Below are positions 54,550-63,283 of a stretch of 64,000 nt of DNA, piece by piece (the first letter of the stretch is position 1; every line of letters begins with the position of its first letter). Under the pieces are notes generated by a model. It was not told where the DNA came from, made no database searches, and worked only from the letters and a program-made list of their open reading frames with translations. Both the position numbers and the translations under genes were made by a program. The stretch comes from Loktanella sp. 5RATIMAR09 (GTDB lineage Bacteria > Pseudomonadota > Alphaproteobacteria > Rhodobacterales > Rhodobacteraceae), in assembly GCF_001419985.1 (NCBI RefSeq), contig NZ_LJAL01000005.1, positions 62,001 through 126,000 on the forward strand, read 5' to 3'.

Positions 54550-55035
54550 ATGAAGCCCCACCTTCTTGCCGCAGCCCTTGCAATTGTGGGTGGACAGGCC
54601 CATGCGCTGAGCTGTATGCGCCCTGATCCCATTATGACATTCCAACAGCTCGCGGATGCACCTGAAACCTACTTCGTGCTTTATGGGCAACTAGCATTCA
54701 ACGCAGCAGACCTACCGCCTGCCGTGATGGAAAAACAGATGCAAACGCCAGCGCCGATCCGCGCACGTTTCGTCGGGCACGGCCTGTCGCAAGACGGCTT
54801 TACAATCGACTATGTCACCGACCTTATCCTGCAAATCGGGTGCGCCGGTCCGTGGTGCGGGACGGCGCAAAGCGGCGTTGATGCTGTCTATTTCGTCGAA
54901 GCGACTGATCCGCCGCTGACCATTCAGGCGGGCCCCTGTGGCGGGCGCATCTTTGAAGAGCCGACACAGGCCGTTCTGGATGCGCTTACCAGATGCATGC
55001 AGGGCGGTGATTGCTCAGCGCAGCCTTTGCAATAG
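54550..55035 (+). CDS. Small exported cysteine-rich protein, function unknown
   Basis: 161 residues with a signal peptide ending GGQAHA (residue 18), then a body with eight cysteines (LSCMRPDP, IGCAGPWCG, GPCGG, RCMQGGDC), suggesting disulfide bonds in the periplasm. AGAGGA precedes the ATG at 54550. Not a family I recognise. Its last 21 bases overlap the transglycosylase gene tail-to-tail. Confidence 0.7.
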   Translation: MKPHLLAAALAIVGGQAHALSCMRPDPIMTFQQLADAPETYFVLYGQLAFNAADLPPAVMEKQMQTPAPIRARFVGHGLSQDGFTIDYVTDLILQIGCAGPWCGTAQSGVDAVYFVEATDPPLTIQAGPCGGRIFEEPTQAVLDALTRCMQGGDCSAQPLQ

Positions 55036-56202
55036 GGCGAAAGACGGGTGCCCGTCAGCAGGCAGGCCAGCGGCGCGCTGATAGGCGCGGATCGCGGCAC
55101 GGCTGTTCGGCCCGATCTGCCCGTCAACACCGCCTGTTGAGAACCCCGCATCTGTCAGCCGCTGCTGCAACTCACGCCGCTCGGCACGACGCAAGCGGCG
55201 CTCATCGGCCGGAAAGGCCGCCTGAAACGGCCCCGCGCCACGGATCCGGTCCGAGAGGTGGCCGACACCGATGATATAGGCCTCGGCATTGTTGTAGCGG
55301 CTGATGACATCATAGTTTCGGAACAGCATGAAAGCAGGACCACCCGCACCGGTTGGCGTTGTCAGCGTGGCGTCGCCGTAGTTCGGTACCGCCCGTCCAT
55401 CGACACCCACGACACCACCGCGCGCCCAATCGGCAGGGCTGCGCGTCACGGCTCGCCCTGTCTGTTCAAAGTCAAATCCCTGCGGCAGGCGCACTTCGAC
55501 ACCCCAAGGCTGGCCTTTGCGCCAGTTGAACCGCCGGAAATAGGCCGCTGTCGAGGCAAGCGCATCGGTGGGATCGTCCGCCCAGATATCGCGCCGCCCG
55601 TCGCCGGTGAAATCCACGGCATAGGCCTCATAGGACGTGGGGATAAACTGCGTATGTCCCATCGCACCGGCCCAGGACCCCGTCATATTGGCCGGCGCGA
55701 CATCGCCGTTCTGCAAGATCTTCAAGGCCGCGATCAGTTGGCTTTCAAAGAATTCCCCGCGCCGTCCGTCATAAGCCAGCGTTGCAAGGGTCGAGATCAA
55801 GGGGGTGTCGCCGCGCCGTGACCCATAGTTGCTTTCCATACCCCAAACGGCCGTGACGACCGAAGGTTCTACATCAAACCGCGCCTCGATCTGGGACAGG
55901 ACACTGGCATAGCGGCGTACCATCTCGCGCCCCGTGGTGACGCGTGTTTCAGAGACGGCAGAGGCCATATAATCGGCCAGTGGACGTACAAATTCGGCCT
56001 GATTGCGGTCGCGTTCGATACTGTCGGGCAGATACCTGACATTGGCAAAGGCCGCGTCAAAGGTGCGGTCCGAAATCCCTGCATTGCGCGCGCGGCCACG
56101 AAAGCCCGCGATCCAGTTCGGGAAACCTGCGGCGTTCGCTGTGGCGGCATGTGGCAAAGCCAAAGCGGACAAACCTGTTGCGATAAAGTGCCTGCGGTGC
56201 AT
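55015..56202 (-). CDS. Lytic murein transglycosylase (MltB type) with peptidoglycan-binding domain
   Basis: 395 residues; signal peptide 1-24. The catalytic glutamate lies in AVWGMESNYGSRRGDTP; GAMGHTQFIPTSYEAYAVDFTGDG is the family core. The C-terminal 60 residues (GGVDGQIGPNSRAAIRAYQ) are a peptidoglycan-binding domain 1. GAGGAG precedes the ATG. Periplasmic, cuts glycan strands. Confidence 0.92.
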   Translation of the reverse strand: MHRRHFIATGLSALALPHAATANAAGFPNWIAGFRGRARNAGISDRTFDAAFANVRYLPDSIERDRNQAEFVRPLADYMASAVSETRVTTGREMVRRYASVLSQIEARFDVEPSVVTAVWGMESNYGSRRGDTPLISTLATLAYDGRRGEFFESQLIAALKILQNGDVAPANMTGSWAGAMGHTQFIPTSYEAYAVDFTGDGRRDIWADDPTDALASTAAYFRRFNWRKGQPWGVEVRLPQGFDFEQTGRAVTRSPADWARGGVVGVDGRAVPNYGDATLTTPTGAGGPAFMLFRNYDVISRYNNAEAYIIGVGHLSDRIRGAGPFQAAFPADERRLRRAERRELQQRLTDAGFSTGGVDGQIGPNSRAAIRAYQRAAGLPADGHPSFALLQRLR

Positions 56203-56325
56203 GTTTGCTCTCCTCGTTTTTTTAACAGTGATAGAGCAAATCCTGCCGGACCCAAATCAACTCTTGTTCACGGCGCGGCTTATTGCCGGTATGATGCGAA
56301 AAAAGATCAAAAAGGCCACATCGCG

Positions 56326-56748
56326 ATGAAATACCCATTTGCTTGCGACAAGGTGGCACGTGTCTTTGCCGCGTTTCCTGCGGCCGAACGGGACATGGCC
56401 CTGTCCTTGCGCGATCTGATCTTTGAGGTCGCTGAGGCGACACCGGAGGTGGGGGCGCTGGAAGAGACCCTAAAATGGGGGCAGCCGTCCTATCTGACGC
56501 CTGACACGAAATCAGGCTCGACCCTGCGCGTCGGGTTGGCGAAAGGCGGGGGCGTAGCAGTGTTTGCGCATTGTGGCACCGATATCATCAGCACCTATGC
56601 TGCGACATTCGGGGCTCTGGACCGGATCGAAGGCAATCGTGCTGTAGTGTTCCGATGCGCCGATGATATCGCACCCGCGCGCCTGCGGTTTTTGGTGCAC
56701 CACGGGCTGACCTATCATTTGCCCAAGGCTACTTCCGCGTCCGCTTGA
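56326..56748 (+). CDS. DUF1801-family protein
   Basis: 140 residues. LEETLKWGQPSYLTP is the most conserved block of the DUF1801/YdhG fold. AAAGG lies before the ATG at 56326. Function unknown; family members have been tied to iron-sulfur or stress roles only loosely. Its last 20 bases overlap rnr tail-to-tail. Confidence 0.75.
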   Translation: MKYPFACDKVARVFAAFPAAERDMALSLRDLIFEVAEATPEVGALEETLKWGQPSYLTPDTKSGSTLRVGLAKGGGVAVFAHCGTDIISTYAATFGALDRIEGNRAVVFRCADDIAPARLRFLVHHGLTYHLPKATSASA

Positions 56749-58984
56749 CCTTGCGCGCTGTCTTGGCTGCTTTCTTGCGGGCTGATCCCATCTTGCGCCG
56801 CGGCGGTTTGCCCCGCCCCTTGGACGGGCCGCGTGGCACGGTGCGGTCATCCAGCGTCAGCAGCTCTACAATCAGCCCACCGGTCACGGGGGCCGCTTCG
56901 GCCAGCTTGACCGTCACACGCTGGCCCAGCCCGATGACCATGCCGGTATCCGCGCCCATCAGCGTCTGGGTGTCGGCATCATAATGGAAATACTCGCGCC
57001 CCAGTGTCCGGATCGGGATCATGGCGTCAGCGCCGGTTTCATCCAGCTTTACAAAGACACCGAACTTGGCAATTCCGCTGATCCGTCCGGTCAATTCCGC
57101 GCCGATACGGTCAGACAGAAACGCCGCCAGATATCGGTCTGTCGTATCCCGTTCCGCTGTCATGGAGCGGCGCTCGGTATCACTGATGATCTTGGCGGTA
57201 TCTGACAGATGTTCAATATCCCAAGGGCTTAACCCGTCTTCACCCCAGCCGTGGGCCTTGATCAGCGCACGGTGTACGATCAGGTCCGAATACCGGCGAA
57301 TGGGCGATGTGAAATGCGCATAGGACCGCAGCGCAAGGCCAAAATGCCCGAAATTATCCGGCGAATAATAGGCCTGCGTCATCGACCGCAGCGTCGCCAT
57401 GTTGATCAGCTCGTCATTTTCGGTGCCTTCAGCGCCTGCCAAAAGCTTGTTCAGATGCGCGGTCTTCAAGACTTGCCCCTTCGCCAGCACAAGGCCCGAG
57501 GCCATCGCGACCTCGCGCAGAGCATCCAGCTTTTCGGGACTGGGTTCTTCATGCACACGAAACAGAAGCGGTGATTTCTTGGCGATGAGCGTCTCGGCAG
57601 CCGCGACATTGGCCAGGACCATGAATTCCTCGATCAGCCGGTGCGCATCAAGGCGTTCTTTGAACTGCACCGAGCTCACCTTGCCTGCATCATCCAGCAC
57701 GATCTGGCGTTCGGGCAGGTCCAGTTCCAGCGGCTGCCGTTGCGCACGTGCCTTCATCAGGGCTGCAAAGGCGCCATAAAGCGGCTTGATGATCGGCGTA
57801 AGGATCGGGGCGACCTTGTCATTGGGTTGCCCGTCAATGCCGGCCTGTACTTCCTCATAATTCAGCGAGGCTTTCGAGTTCATCAGCCCGCGATGAAAGG
57901 CATGGTCAATCTTGTTGCCCGCCGAATCAATCCGCATCGACACAGCCAGACAGGCCCGTTCTACCCCTTCATGCAGCGAGCAGAGATCACCCGAGAGCCG
58001 ATCGGGCAGCATTGGCACCACGCGGTCGGGGAAATAGGTGGAATTGCCCCGTTTGCGCGCCTCGCGGTCCAGTTCTGAATTGGGTGTGACGTAATGCGCA
58101 ACATCGGCAATCGCGACCCAGATGATGAAACCATCCGCGTTTTTCGGGTCAGGGTCGGCCTCGACGTAACAGGCGTCATCGCGGTCGCGCGCGTCCCATG
58201 GATCAATGGTGATAAGCGGCAGATCGCGCAGATCCTTGCGGCCGTTGAGCCCCGCAGGCGTCGCTGCATCAGCCTCGGCGACCGCCTCATCGGGGAAATG
58301 ATCGGGAATACCGTGCTGGTGAATCGCAATCAAAGAGACCGCACGTGGTGCGGTGGGATCGCCCAGACGCGCCACAATGCGCGCCTTGGGCAGGCCCATG
58401 CGGCCTTTGGGTCCGGCTTGTTCGGCCTCGACCAATTCGCCGTCCTTGGCGCCACCAGTCGCACCAGCGGCGACGGTCCATTGCTTGTCTGCCCCCTTAT
58501 CAATGGGCAGCACACGCCCCCCTTCGGAGGCCTGACGAAACACCCCCAGGATGCGCAAAGGATTGGTGCCAATGCGCCGGATCATGCGGGCTGTGTGGCT
58601 GTGGTCCTCGGTTTTATCAACGGTCAAGCGGCCGAGAATACGGTCACCGGGACCAAGGGCGGGATCGCTCGAGCGCAGCATCATCAAGATGCGCGGCTCG
58701 GCCCCTTCGCCCTTCCATTCCAAAGGCCGTGCGAACAGATCGCCGTCGGCATCCGCCTCGGTGACTTCAAGGACTGCGACCGGCGCCAGTTCTTCGGCAT
58801 CCCGATAAGAACTGCGCCGCTTGGTCAGCTTCCCCTCGTCCTCCAGATCGCGCAGCAAGCGCTTCAGGTCGATGCGGGCCGCACCCTTGATCCCGAACGC
58901 CTTGGCGATATCGCGTTTGGCGGTCTTGGTCGGGTTCTCGGAAATCCATGCAAGGATTTCGGACTTGGAAGGAATACGTGTCAT
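56729..58984 (-). CDS. rnr: Ribonuclease R
   Basis: 3'-5' exoribonuclease of 751 aa that degrades structured RNA. An N-terminal winged helix and cold-shock domain are followed by the RNB domain with catalytic aspartates in TIDPWDARDRDDACYV, then an S1 domain (GRISGIAKFGVFVKLDETG) and a basic tail (KPPRRKMGSARKKAAKTARK). Length and order match the family. Housekeeping RNA decay, and tmRNA-linked decay in relatives. Confidence 0.95.
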   Translation of the reverse strand: MTRIPSKSEILAWISENPTKTAKRDIAKAFGIKGAARIDLKRLLRDLEDEGKLTKRRSSYRDAEELAPVAVLEVTEADADGDLFARPLEWKGEGAEPRILMMLRSSDPALGPGDRILGRLTVDKTEDHSHTARMIRRIGTNPLRILGVFRQASEGGRVLPIDKGADKQWTVAAGATGGAKDGELVEAEQAGPKGRMGLPKARIVARLGDPTAPRAVSLIAIHQHGIPDHFPDEAVAEADAATPAGLNGRKDLRDLPLITIDPWDARDRDDACYVEADPDPKNADGFIIWVAIADVAHYVTPNSELDREARKRGNSTYFPDRVVPMLPDRLSGDLCSLHEGVERACLAVSMRIDSAGNKIDHAFHRGLMNSKASLNYEEVQAGIDGQPNDKVAPILTPIIKPLYGAFAALMKARAQRQPLELDLPERQIVLDDAGKVSSVQFKERLDAHRLIEEFMVLANVAAAETLIAKKSPLLFRVHEEPSPEKLDALREVAMASGLVLAKGQVLKTAHLNKLLAGAEGTENDELINMATLRSMTQAYYSPDNFGHFGLALRSYAHFTSPIRRYSDLIVHRALIKAHGWGEDGLSPWDIEHLSDTAKIISDTERRSMTAERDTTDRYLAAFLSDRIGAELTGRISGIAKFGVFVKLDETGADAMIPIRTLGREYFHYDADTQTLMGADTGMVIGLGQRVTVKLAEAAPVTGGLIVELLTLDDRTVPRGPSKGRGKPPRRKMGSARKKAAKTARKVKRTRK

Positions 58985-59026
58985 ATAACCGCCCTAGCAC
59001 GGGCGCGCAGGGACGGCCATTTGTTT

Positions 59027-59479
59027 TCAGCGTGCAGGCGGCACCTGATTGCGGATCGCCCAAAGCCCTGTTTCAAAGATATCAGTGGTTTTGGTTTCAT
59101 AGGAAAACCCGTTCAGAATGCAGCCCGTGCCATCAAGCGCACGCGCTGCATTTCGGTTCCATGCGCCACGCTCCCGCGGGGTGTTAAAAAACAATGGTGC
59201 AACAAGAAACGCATCGTCAAGCGCCTGCTGGGCTTTGTCGCGGCTGCTTTGCGCACCATCAGCCACACAACGCAAACCGTAGGTCACTTCGAGAATGGCC
59301 GCCGGGCGTCCGCGTGGGGTCGTATTGCTTGATCCGCGCACGCCACGCAAAAAGCTTTCGTCGACAAAGGTGAAATCGCGCGTTGCGACGCCTTCTGGAA
59401 TGGACGGCAAAGGGGCTGGCTCAGGCGCGCAGGCCGAAAGTGCAAGTGCTGCAAGGCCAAAAAGGGTGGGAAATTTCAT
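59027..59479 (-). CDS. Predicted lipoprotein of unknown function
   Basis: 150 residues with lipobox ALSAC (cysteine at 17). The body has FLRGVRGSSNTTPRGRP and RNAARALDGTGCILNGF. I do not recognise the family. Gap to rnr is 42 bases, so it may be upstream of rnr in one transcript. Confidence 0.7.
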   Translation of the reverse strand: MKFPTLFGLAALALSACAPEPAPLPSIPEGVATRDFTFVDESFLRGVRGSSNTTPRGRPAAILEVTYGLRCVADGAQSSRDKAQQALDDAFLVAPLFFNTPRERGAWNRNAARALDGTGCILNGFSYETKTTDIFETGLWAIRNQVPPAR

Positions 59480-59557
59480 TTTTTACAATTCTGTATGATT
59501 TCTAGAACTCGCTGTATGCGCCATTTGCAAGCCATTTTAAACCCGCGATCACGGTAC

Positions 59558-60703
59558 TCAGCGTGCGAAATAGTCCGTCAGAATGCGGGTATAGATTGCC
59601 TTCAACTGCCCGATCTGCGCTACCTCTACCCGTTCGTCCACCTGATGCATCGTTTTGCCCACCAGCCCGAACTCCACAACGGGACAGTGATCTTTGACGA
59701 ACCGTGCATCCGATGTCCCACCCGAGGTTGACAGTTCCGGCTTGCGCCCTGTTTCGGCTTCAACCGCGCCCGCAATCAGGTCAGAAAGTTCACCGGGTGG
59801 CGTGACAAAGCTTTCGCCCGAAACCTTCACCCGCATCGCGATACTCAGACCAAAGTCAGAGGCGATCTGATCCGCCTCTTCCTGCATCCATTCTGTAAGC
59901 GCGGCACTCGTATGTGTGTCATTAAAGCGGATATTGACCGTAGCCTTGCTTTGGGCGGGAATGACATTGGTTGCAGGGTTGCCGGTGTCAATCGTCAGCA
60001 CTTGCAGTGACGAGGGATCAAAATGCGCGGTACCCTCGTCCAGAATACGCGAAGAAAGCACATCCATCAGACGCGCCATTGCCGGCATCGGGTTTTTGGC
60101 GCGATGCGGATAGGCCGCATGGCCCTGAATGCCGGTCACGGTGAAAAACGCGGTCATCGAGCCCCGCCGACCGATTTTCATCGCCTCGCCCATTACATCG
60201 GGGCAGGTGGGTTCACCCACCAGACACACCGACATCGTCTCGTTGTTGGCGGCCATCCAGTCAAGCAACGCGGTGGTGCCATCCAGCGCGTCGGCCTCTT
60301 CATCGCCGGTGATGGCCAAAACGATCGCCCCGTCGGGTGGGGTATCAGCGACGAAATCAAGCGCTGCGGCAGCAAAGGCGGCGACGCCCGACTTCATATC
60401 CGTCGCACCGCGCCCGTAAAGAAAGCCGTCTTTGATCTCGGCACCGAAGGGCGGCATCGTCCACGCCGTTTCATCCCCTAAGGGCACAACGTCGGTATGG
60501 CCGTTAAAGCCGAAGGTCCGATTGGCCCCTTGCCGCCCCCAACGCGCATAGAGATTGCTAATCCCGCCACGATCCACCCGCGTGCAGGTAAACCCACCCT
60601 TTGTCAGTACCTTTTCCAGCAACACCAGCGCGCCGCCTTCCTCAGGTGTGACCGATGGGCAGCGGACAAGATCGGCGGTCAGGGCAACGGGATCGACGGG
60701 CAT
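59558..60703 (-). CDS. dapE: Succinyl-diaminopimelate desuccinylase
   Basis: M20 metallopeptidase-like enzyme of 381 aa in lysine and diaminopimelate synthesis. Metal ligands: His69 in FNGHTDVVP, Asp102 in [10 protein letters not shown], then [12 protein letters not shown] (general base Glu135, ligand Glu136), and [16 protein letters not shown] precedes the ATG. Pairs functionally with dapD at the window end (succinyl branch). Confidence 0.95.
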   Translation of the reverse strand: MPVDPVALTADLVRCPSVTPEEGGALVLLEKVLTKGGFTCTRVDRGGISNLYARWGRQGANRTFGFNGHTDVVPLGDETAWTMPPFGAEIKDGFLYGRGATDMKSGVAAFAAAALDFVADTPPDGAIVLAITGDEEADALDGTTALLDWMAANNETMSVCLVGEPTCPDVMGEAMKIGRRGSMTAFFTVTGIQGHAAYPHRAKNPMPAMARLMDVLSSRILDEGTAHFDPSSLQVLTIDTGNPATNVIPAQSKATVNIRFNDTHTSAALTEWMQEEADQIASDFGLSIAMRVKVSGESFVTPPGELSDLIAGAVEAETGRKPELSTSGGTSDARFVKDHCPVVEFGLVGKTMHQVDERVEVAQIGQLKAIYTRILTDYFAR

Positions 60704-60750
60704 GATGGGGGACTCCTCTTTGCGATATGGCTAGCGGGAAGCGCTGAAGG

Positions 60751-61071
60751 ATGCAAATCGCGATTGGTTGGCAACGGATCGCTTGGAACCTGTCCCCGGC
60801 CTTGTTAAACACAAGGATGGAGGAATTTCAGACACATCTGGCCAAGGCCCGCAAAACGGGCTTTCGCGTTACGGCCTATGTGACCGCACGCATTCTGCAG
60901 CGCGACCTGCATGACGAGGTTGCGCGTCTGGAAACCCAATCACGCGCCAAGAGTTACCGGGAAATGGCGGCACTTCTCGGGGTGCTTTTTGCTCTGGCTG
61001 TTATTGCTGCCAGCTTTGGTTGGATCGGCCTCGCGCTTTATTTTGCGGCGGTCCTGCTTCTTTTTTACTGA
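60751..61071 (+). CDS. Small membrane protein, function unknown
   Basis: 106 residues. An amphipathic helical N-terminal part (WQRIAWNLSPALLNTRMEEF, then HDEVARLETQSRAKSYREMAAL) leads to two membrane helices near residues 72-105, ending in a short tail. AAGG sits just before the ATG; a start at 60817 is possible. Divergent from dapE. Confidence 0.65.
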   Translation: MQIAIGWQRIAWNLSPALLNTRMEEFQTHLAKARKTGFRVTAYVTARILQRDLHDEVARLETQSRAKSYREMAALLGVLFALAVIAASFGWIGLALYFAAVLLLFY

Positions 61072-61237
61072 CCCTGCGACAAGATGACATGACTGCCACA
61101 AGCGGTTGAACTTGCGGGGAATTTTGCGGGTATGCGTATGTATACTATTGAAAACAATAGACTTTTTAGATCCGCACATCAATTGGCGTCGTAATGAAAG
61201 CAATACCAAACGACACACCAATTCATGGAGATGAACA

Positions 61238-61399
61238 ATGGGTTCACTAATGGCTATGCTCGCTTTCGGTAAATTAGGTTTTGTCGCTGTACTGGCATTT
61301 CTCGCCTCACGGTCCGCGATGCGGATGAAGGACGATCCGGCACACAAGCGCTCGACACTTTGCGCAAACAGCGAACATTGGGCTGCAACACGGAAATGA
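61238..61399 (+). CDS. Small membrane peptide (53 aa)
   Basis: Short frame starting MGSLMAMLAFGKLGFV, with one hydrophobic segment (residues 4-24) and a polar tail. GGAG lies 8 bases before the ATG, and a TATACT box about 100 bases upstream could be a promoter. Coding is likely but not proven. Confidence 0.45.
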   Translation: MGSLMAMLAFGKLGFVAVLAFLASRSAMRMKDDPAHKRSTLCANSEHWAATRK

Positions 61400-61432
61400 C
61401 CAAAGCGCGGGGCGCCGCTTTGGTCGCCCCGC
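61399..61432. repeat. Two overlapping, mutually exclusive hairpins
   Basis: ACCAAAGCG (61399-61407) pairs with CGCTTTGGT (61416-61424); GCGGGGCG (61407-61414) pairs with CGCCCCGC (61425-61432). The two cannot form together because they share bases and leave no loops for a pseudoknot. It lies between two convergent genes and may act as terminator on both strands, though no T-run follows. Confidence 0.5.
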
Positions 61433-61437
61433 AAGAC

Positions 61438-62151
61438 CTATCGGGTGTTGCGGACAACATAGGTATGGATCGTAAAGACAACCGCCTGCGTACGCGGCAA
61501 CCGCAAGATGCACTGCCGCTCTGAGCGCGTATAGGGCATCACATCGTCGGTCTCGCGTTTGTTGGGCTGATGCAGATCCGGATCGACATACCGCAATTTA
61601 TTAAAACGCCAGAGCGGGCGCCCTACCTGCACACCGTCGAACAGGCGCTGCACGCGGGCCGCGATATTGTCGTCATATTCCGGCACAGGCACGTGAATGC
61701 CCGTGAGTGGTCGATTGATCTTTTCGGCCAATCGCCAGTTCGCAGGAAAGCACAGGACGGCGCTCGTCATCACATGTTCGTCGCCTTGTTTTTCCAAGAT
61801 ACAGATATCCTCCTGCACCAGATGTCCGAGCGTGCGCAGAGGGGCACTGCGGTCCAGCGATACATGCCGCCCATCAGGGCAGATCACCTGATCTTCCATG
61901 ATTTGAAACCCCAGATCGGGCAGAATACCCAACGCCTCGGACAGGAGTTCCTGCCCGGTTTCGCTGGTCCGGTCGTTCTCGTAGAGAACAGCCTCCGGTC
62001 GTGTCGCAAGAAGATGGGCGCGATAGGCCATTTGCGGACCATAGGACGTATCGACGCCCAGCCAGTCGTTCGCCGCACAGGGCATCGTTCCCGGCAGGCG
62101 CGGGTCGCCTTGGTGGGCATCAGGCAAGCTCTGTTGCAAAATCGTTTTCAT
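61438..62151 (-). CDS. DUF3445-family haem protein (oxidative N-demethylase alpha-subunit-like)
   Basis: 237 residues. PANWRLAEKINRPLTGIHVPVPEYD and the RFNKLRYVDPDLHQPNK stretch match DUF3445, the haem-dependent oxidative N-demethylase subunit family (dimethylamine monooxygenase relatives). The ferredoxin-reductase partner genes are missing next to it, so a lone role is possible. Confidence 0.7.
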   Translation of the reverse strand: MKTILQQSLPDAHQGDPRLPGTMPCAANDWLGVDTSYGPQMAYRAHLLATRPEAVLYENDRTSETGQELLSEALGILPDLGFQIMEDQVICPDGRHVSLDRSAPLRTLGHLVQEDICILEKQGDEHVMTSAVLCFPANWRLAEKINRPLTGIHVPVPEYDDNIAARVQRLFDGVQVGRPLWRFNKLRYVDPDLHQPNKRETDDVMPYTRSERQCILRLPRTQAVVFTIHTYVVRNTR

Positions 62152-62277
62152 GATAGCCTATAGTGGATCGGAACATGTGTTCCATGTATCTACTTCGCGT
62201 CGGCCAAAACCACAAAGCGGTTGCAGGTGCACGGTGCCGGCTTGACAGGTTTTGATCCTAAAACAGGCCCTTTTTTG

Positions 62278-62679
62278 ATGTTCCATATAGCAGTTGCCCC
62301 CGTCCCGCTTTGGTTGTTTCTTTTAATAGGGCTTGTGGCTTGGCATACATTGGCCTTTGTGCGCCGTTGCGACTTTCCCATGGCAACGCCACTTTTTCTG
62401 CTTGGTCTTGGGCAAGCTGGCGCGGCGGGTGCGGGCCTCTACTTCACTGCGGAACGCAGCATTTCCGCACAAGCATGTATGACCGGGATCATCGGGTCTC
62501 AGGCCGCGATGATCATCGGACTGGCGATGCTGGGGACGTTCTTTGCGCTTCTGATCGGCACGCGTGAACGGCTTTTGGCTGTTCTGGCTGCAAACAAGGG
62601 CTTCTTTGCCGCCCAGCTGTTGTTGCAAGTCGTGGCTATTCTGGTTCTGCTGCGCTCGGCGCTGCTGTGTACCGTCTAG
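62278..62679 (+). CDS. Small multi-pass membrane protein, function unknown
   Basis: 133 residues with four hydrophobic segments (about 9-28, 38-55, 68-92, 105-130). The ATG at 62278 starts the first; a TTG at 62221 would add 19 residues. Its stop is part of the shared CTAG at 62676-62679. Confidence 0.65.
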   Translation: MFHIAVAPVPLWLFLLIGLVAWHTLAFVRRCDFPMATPLFLLGLGQAGAAGAGLYFTAERSISAQACMTGIIGSQAAMIIGLAMLGTFFALLIGTRERLLAVLAANKGFFAAQLLLQVVAILVLLRSALLCTV

Positions 62680-63005
62680 ACCTTGTCGAAGAACGGGGTC
62701 ATCTGGGCAACAATCACGCTGTTTTCTTCCAGCGCGCGGGCCATCAGGCCCTTCTCATCATCGGATATATCATGGCCTTCGGCCAACCGTTCGTCCAACG
62801 TCCCATAACCGGACACATCCAGCGGCGCGAGGTCGGCCTGCTTGAGGATCGCCACGGTTTCGCGGACAGCTTCGGCCTCATCCACCCCGCTGGCATAGCA
62901 CATCAGTGCCGCACCGGTGGCATCATCAGGAAGACCGTCACCCGCATTGCGCCCGACTTCGACAAGCAAGGTATAGACCTGCTGGCGGCTTTCTTTCTTG
63001 CTCAT
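62676..63005 (-). CDS. Conserved small cytoplasmic protein, function unknown
   Basis: 109 residues, mostly helical, acidic (VRETVAILKQADLAPLDVSG, ISDDEKGLMARALEENS). Not a family I can name. Its ATG overlaps the preceding gene by four bases (ATGA), so it is co-translated with it downstream of dapD. Confidence 0.7.
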   Translation of the reverse strand: MSKKESRQQVYTLLVEVGRNAGDGLPDDATGAALMCYASGVDEAEAVRETVAILKQADLAPLDVSGYGTLDERLAEGHDISDDEKGLMARALEENSVIVAQMTPFFDKV

Positions 63006-63283
63006 GTGTCGTCTTTCTCTTCATAGCGCGACCGGACCGCCCATACGGTCGAGAAAATAACCACGATCTGCAGCGGCATGTAGATCACGACGAAAAGAAC
63101 AATCATACGCCACACAAGCGACAGCTCCATCACCATCGTCGCCGAAACAACGGGCAGAAAGATCAGCGACAGCACAAGTCCTATGGCTGCTGTATCGGCA
63201 AGCACGGGCAACCACGCCTGCCGGAACGACGGGCGCACGCCCGCCGCTACACGCTTGCGCGCCAGATATCGGCTGATGATCAT
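63002..63283 (-). CDS. Small two-helix membrane protein, function unknown
   Basis: 93 residues with two long hydrophobic segments (about 28-50 and 57-82) and a polar tail. Its ATG directly follows the dapD stop (TAAATG), and its stop overlaps the next gene. Third partner in the dapD unit. Confidence 0.7.
   Translation of the reverse strand: MIISRYLARKRVAAGVRPSFRQAWLPVLADTAAIGLVLSLIFLPVVSATMVMELSLVWRMIVLFVVIYMPLQIVVIFSTVWAVRSRYEEKDDT

Noticed and set aside
58094-59332. 412-residue plus-strand frame opposite rnr
   Set aside because: Antisense shadow of RNase R, low-complexity basic composition, no start context.
61399-61432. H-type pseudoknot from the two overlapping hairpins
   Set aside because: The second stem would have to begin right after the first with no loop to cross a 9-base stem, which is not sterically possible.
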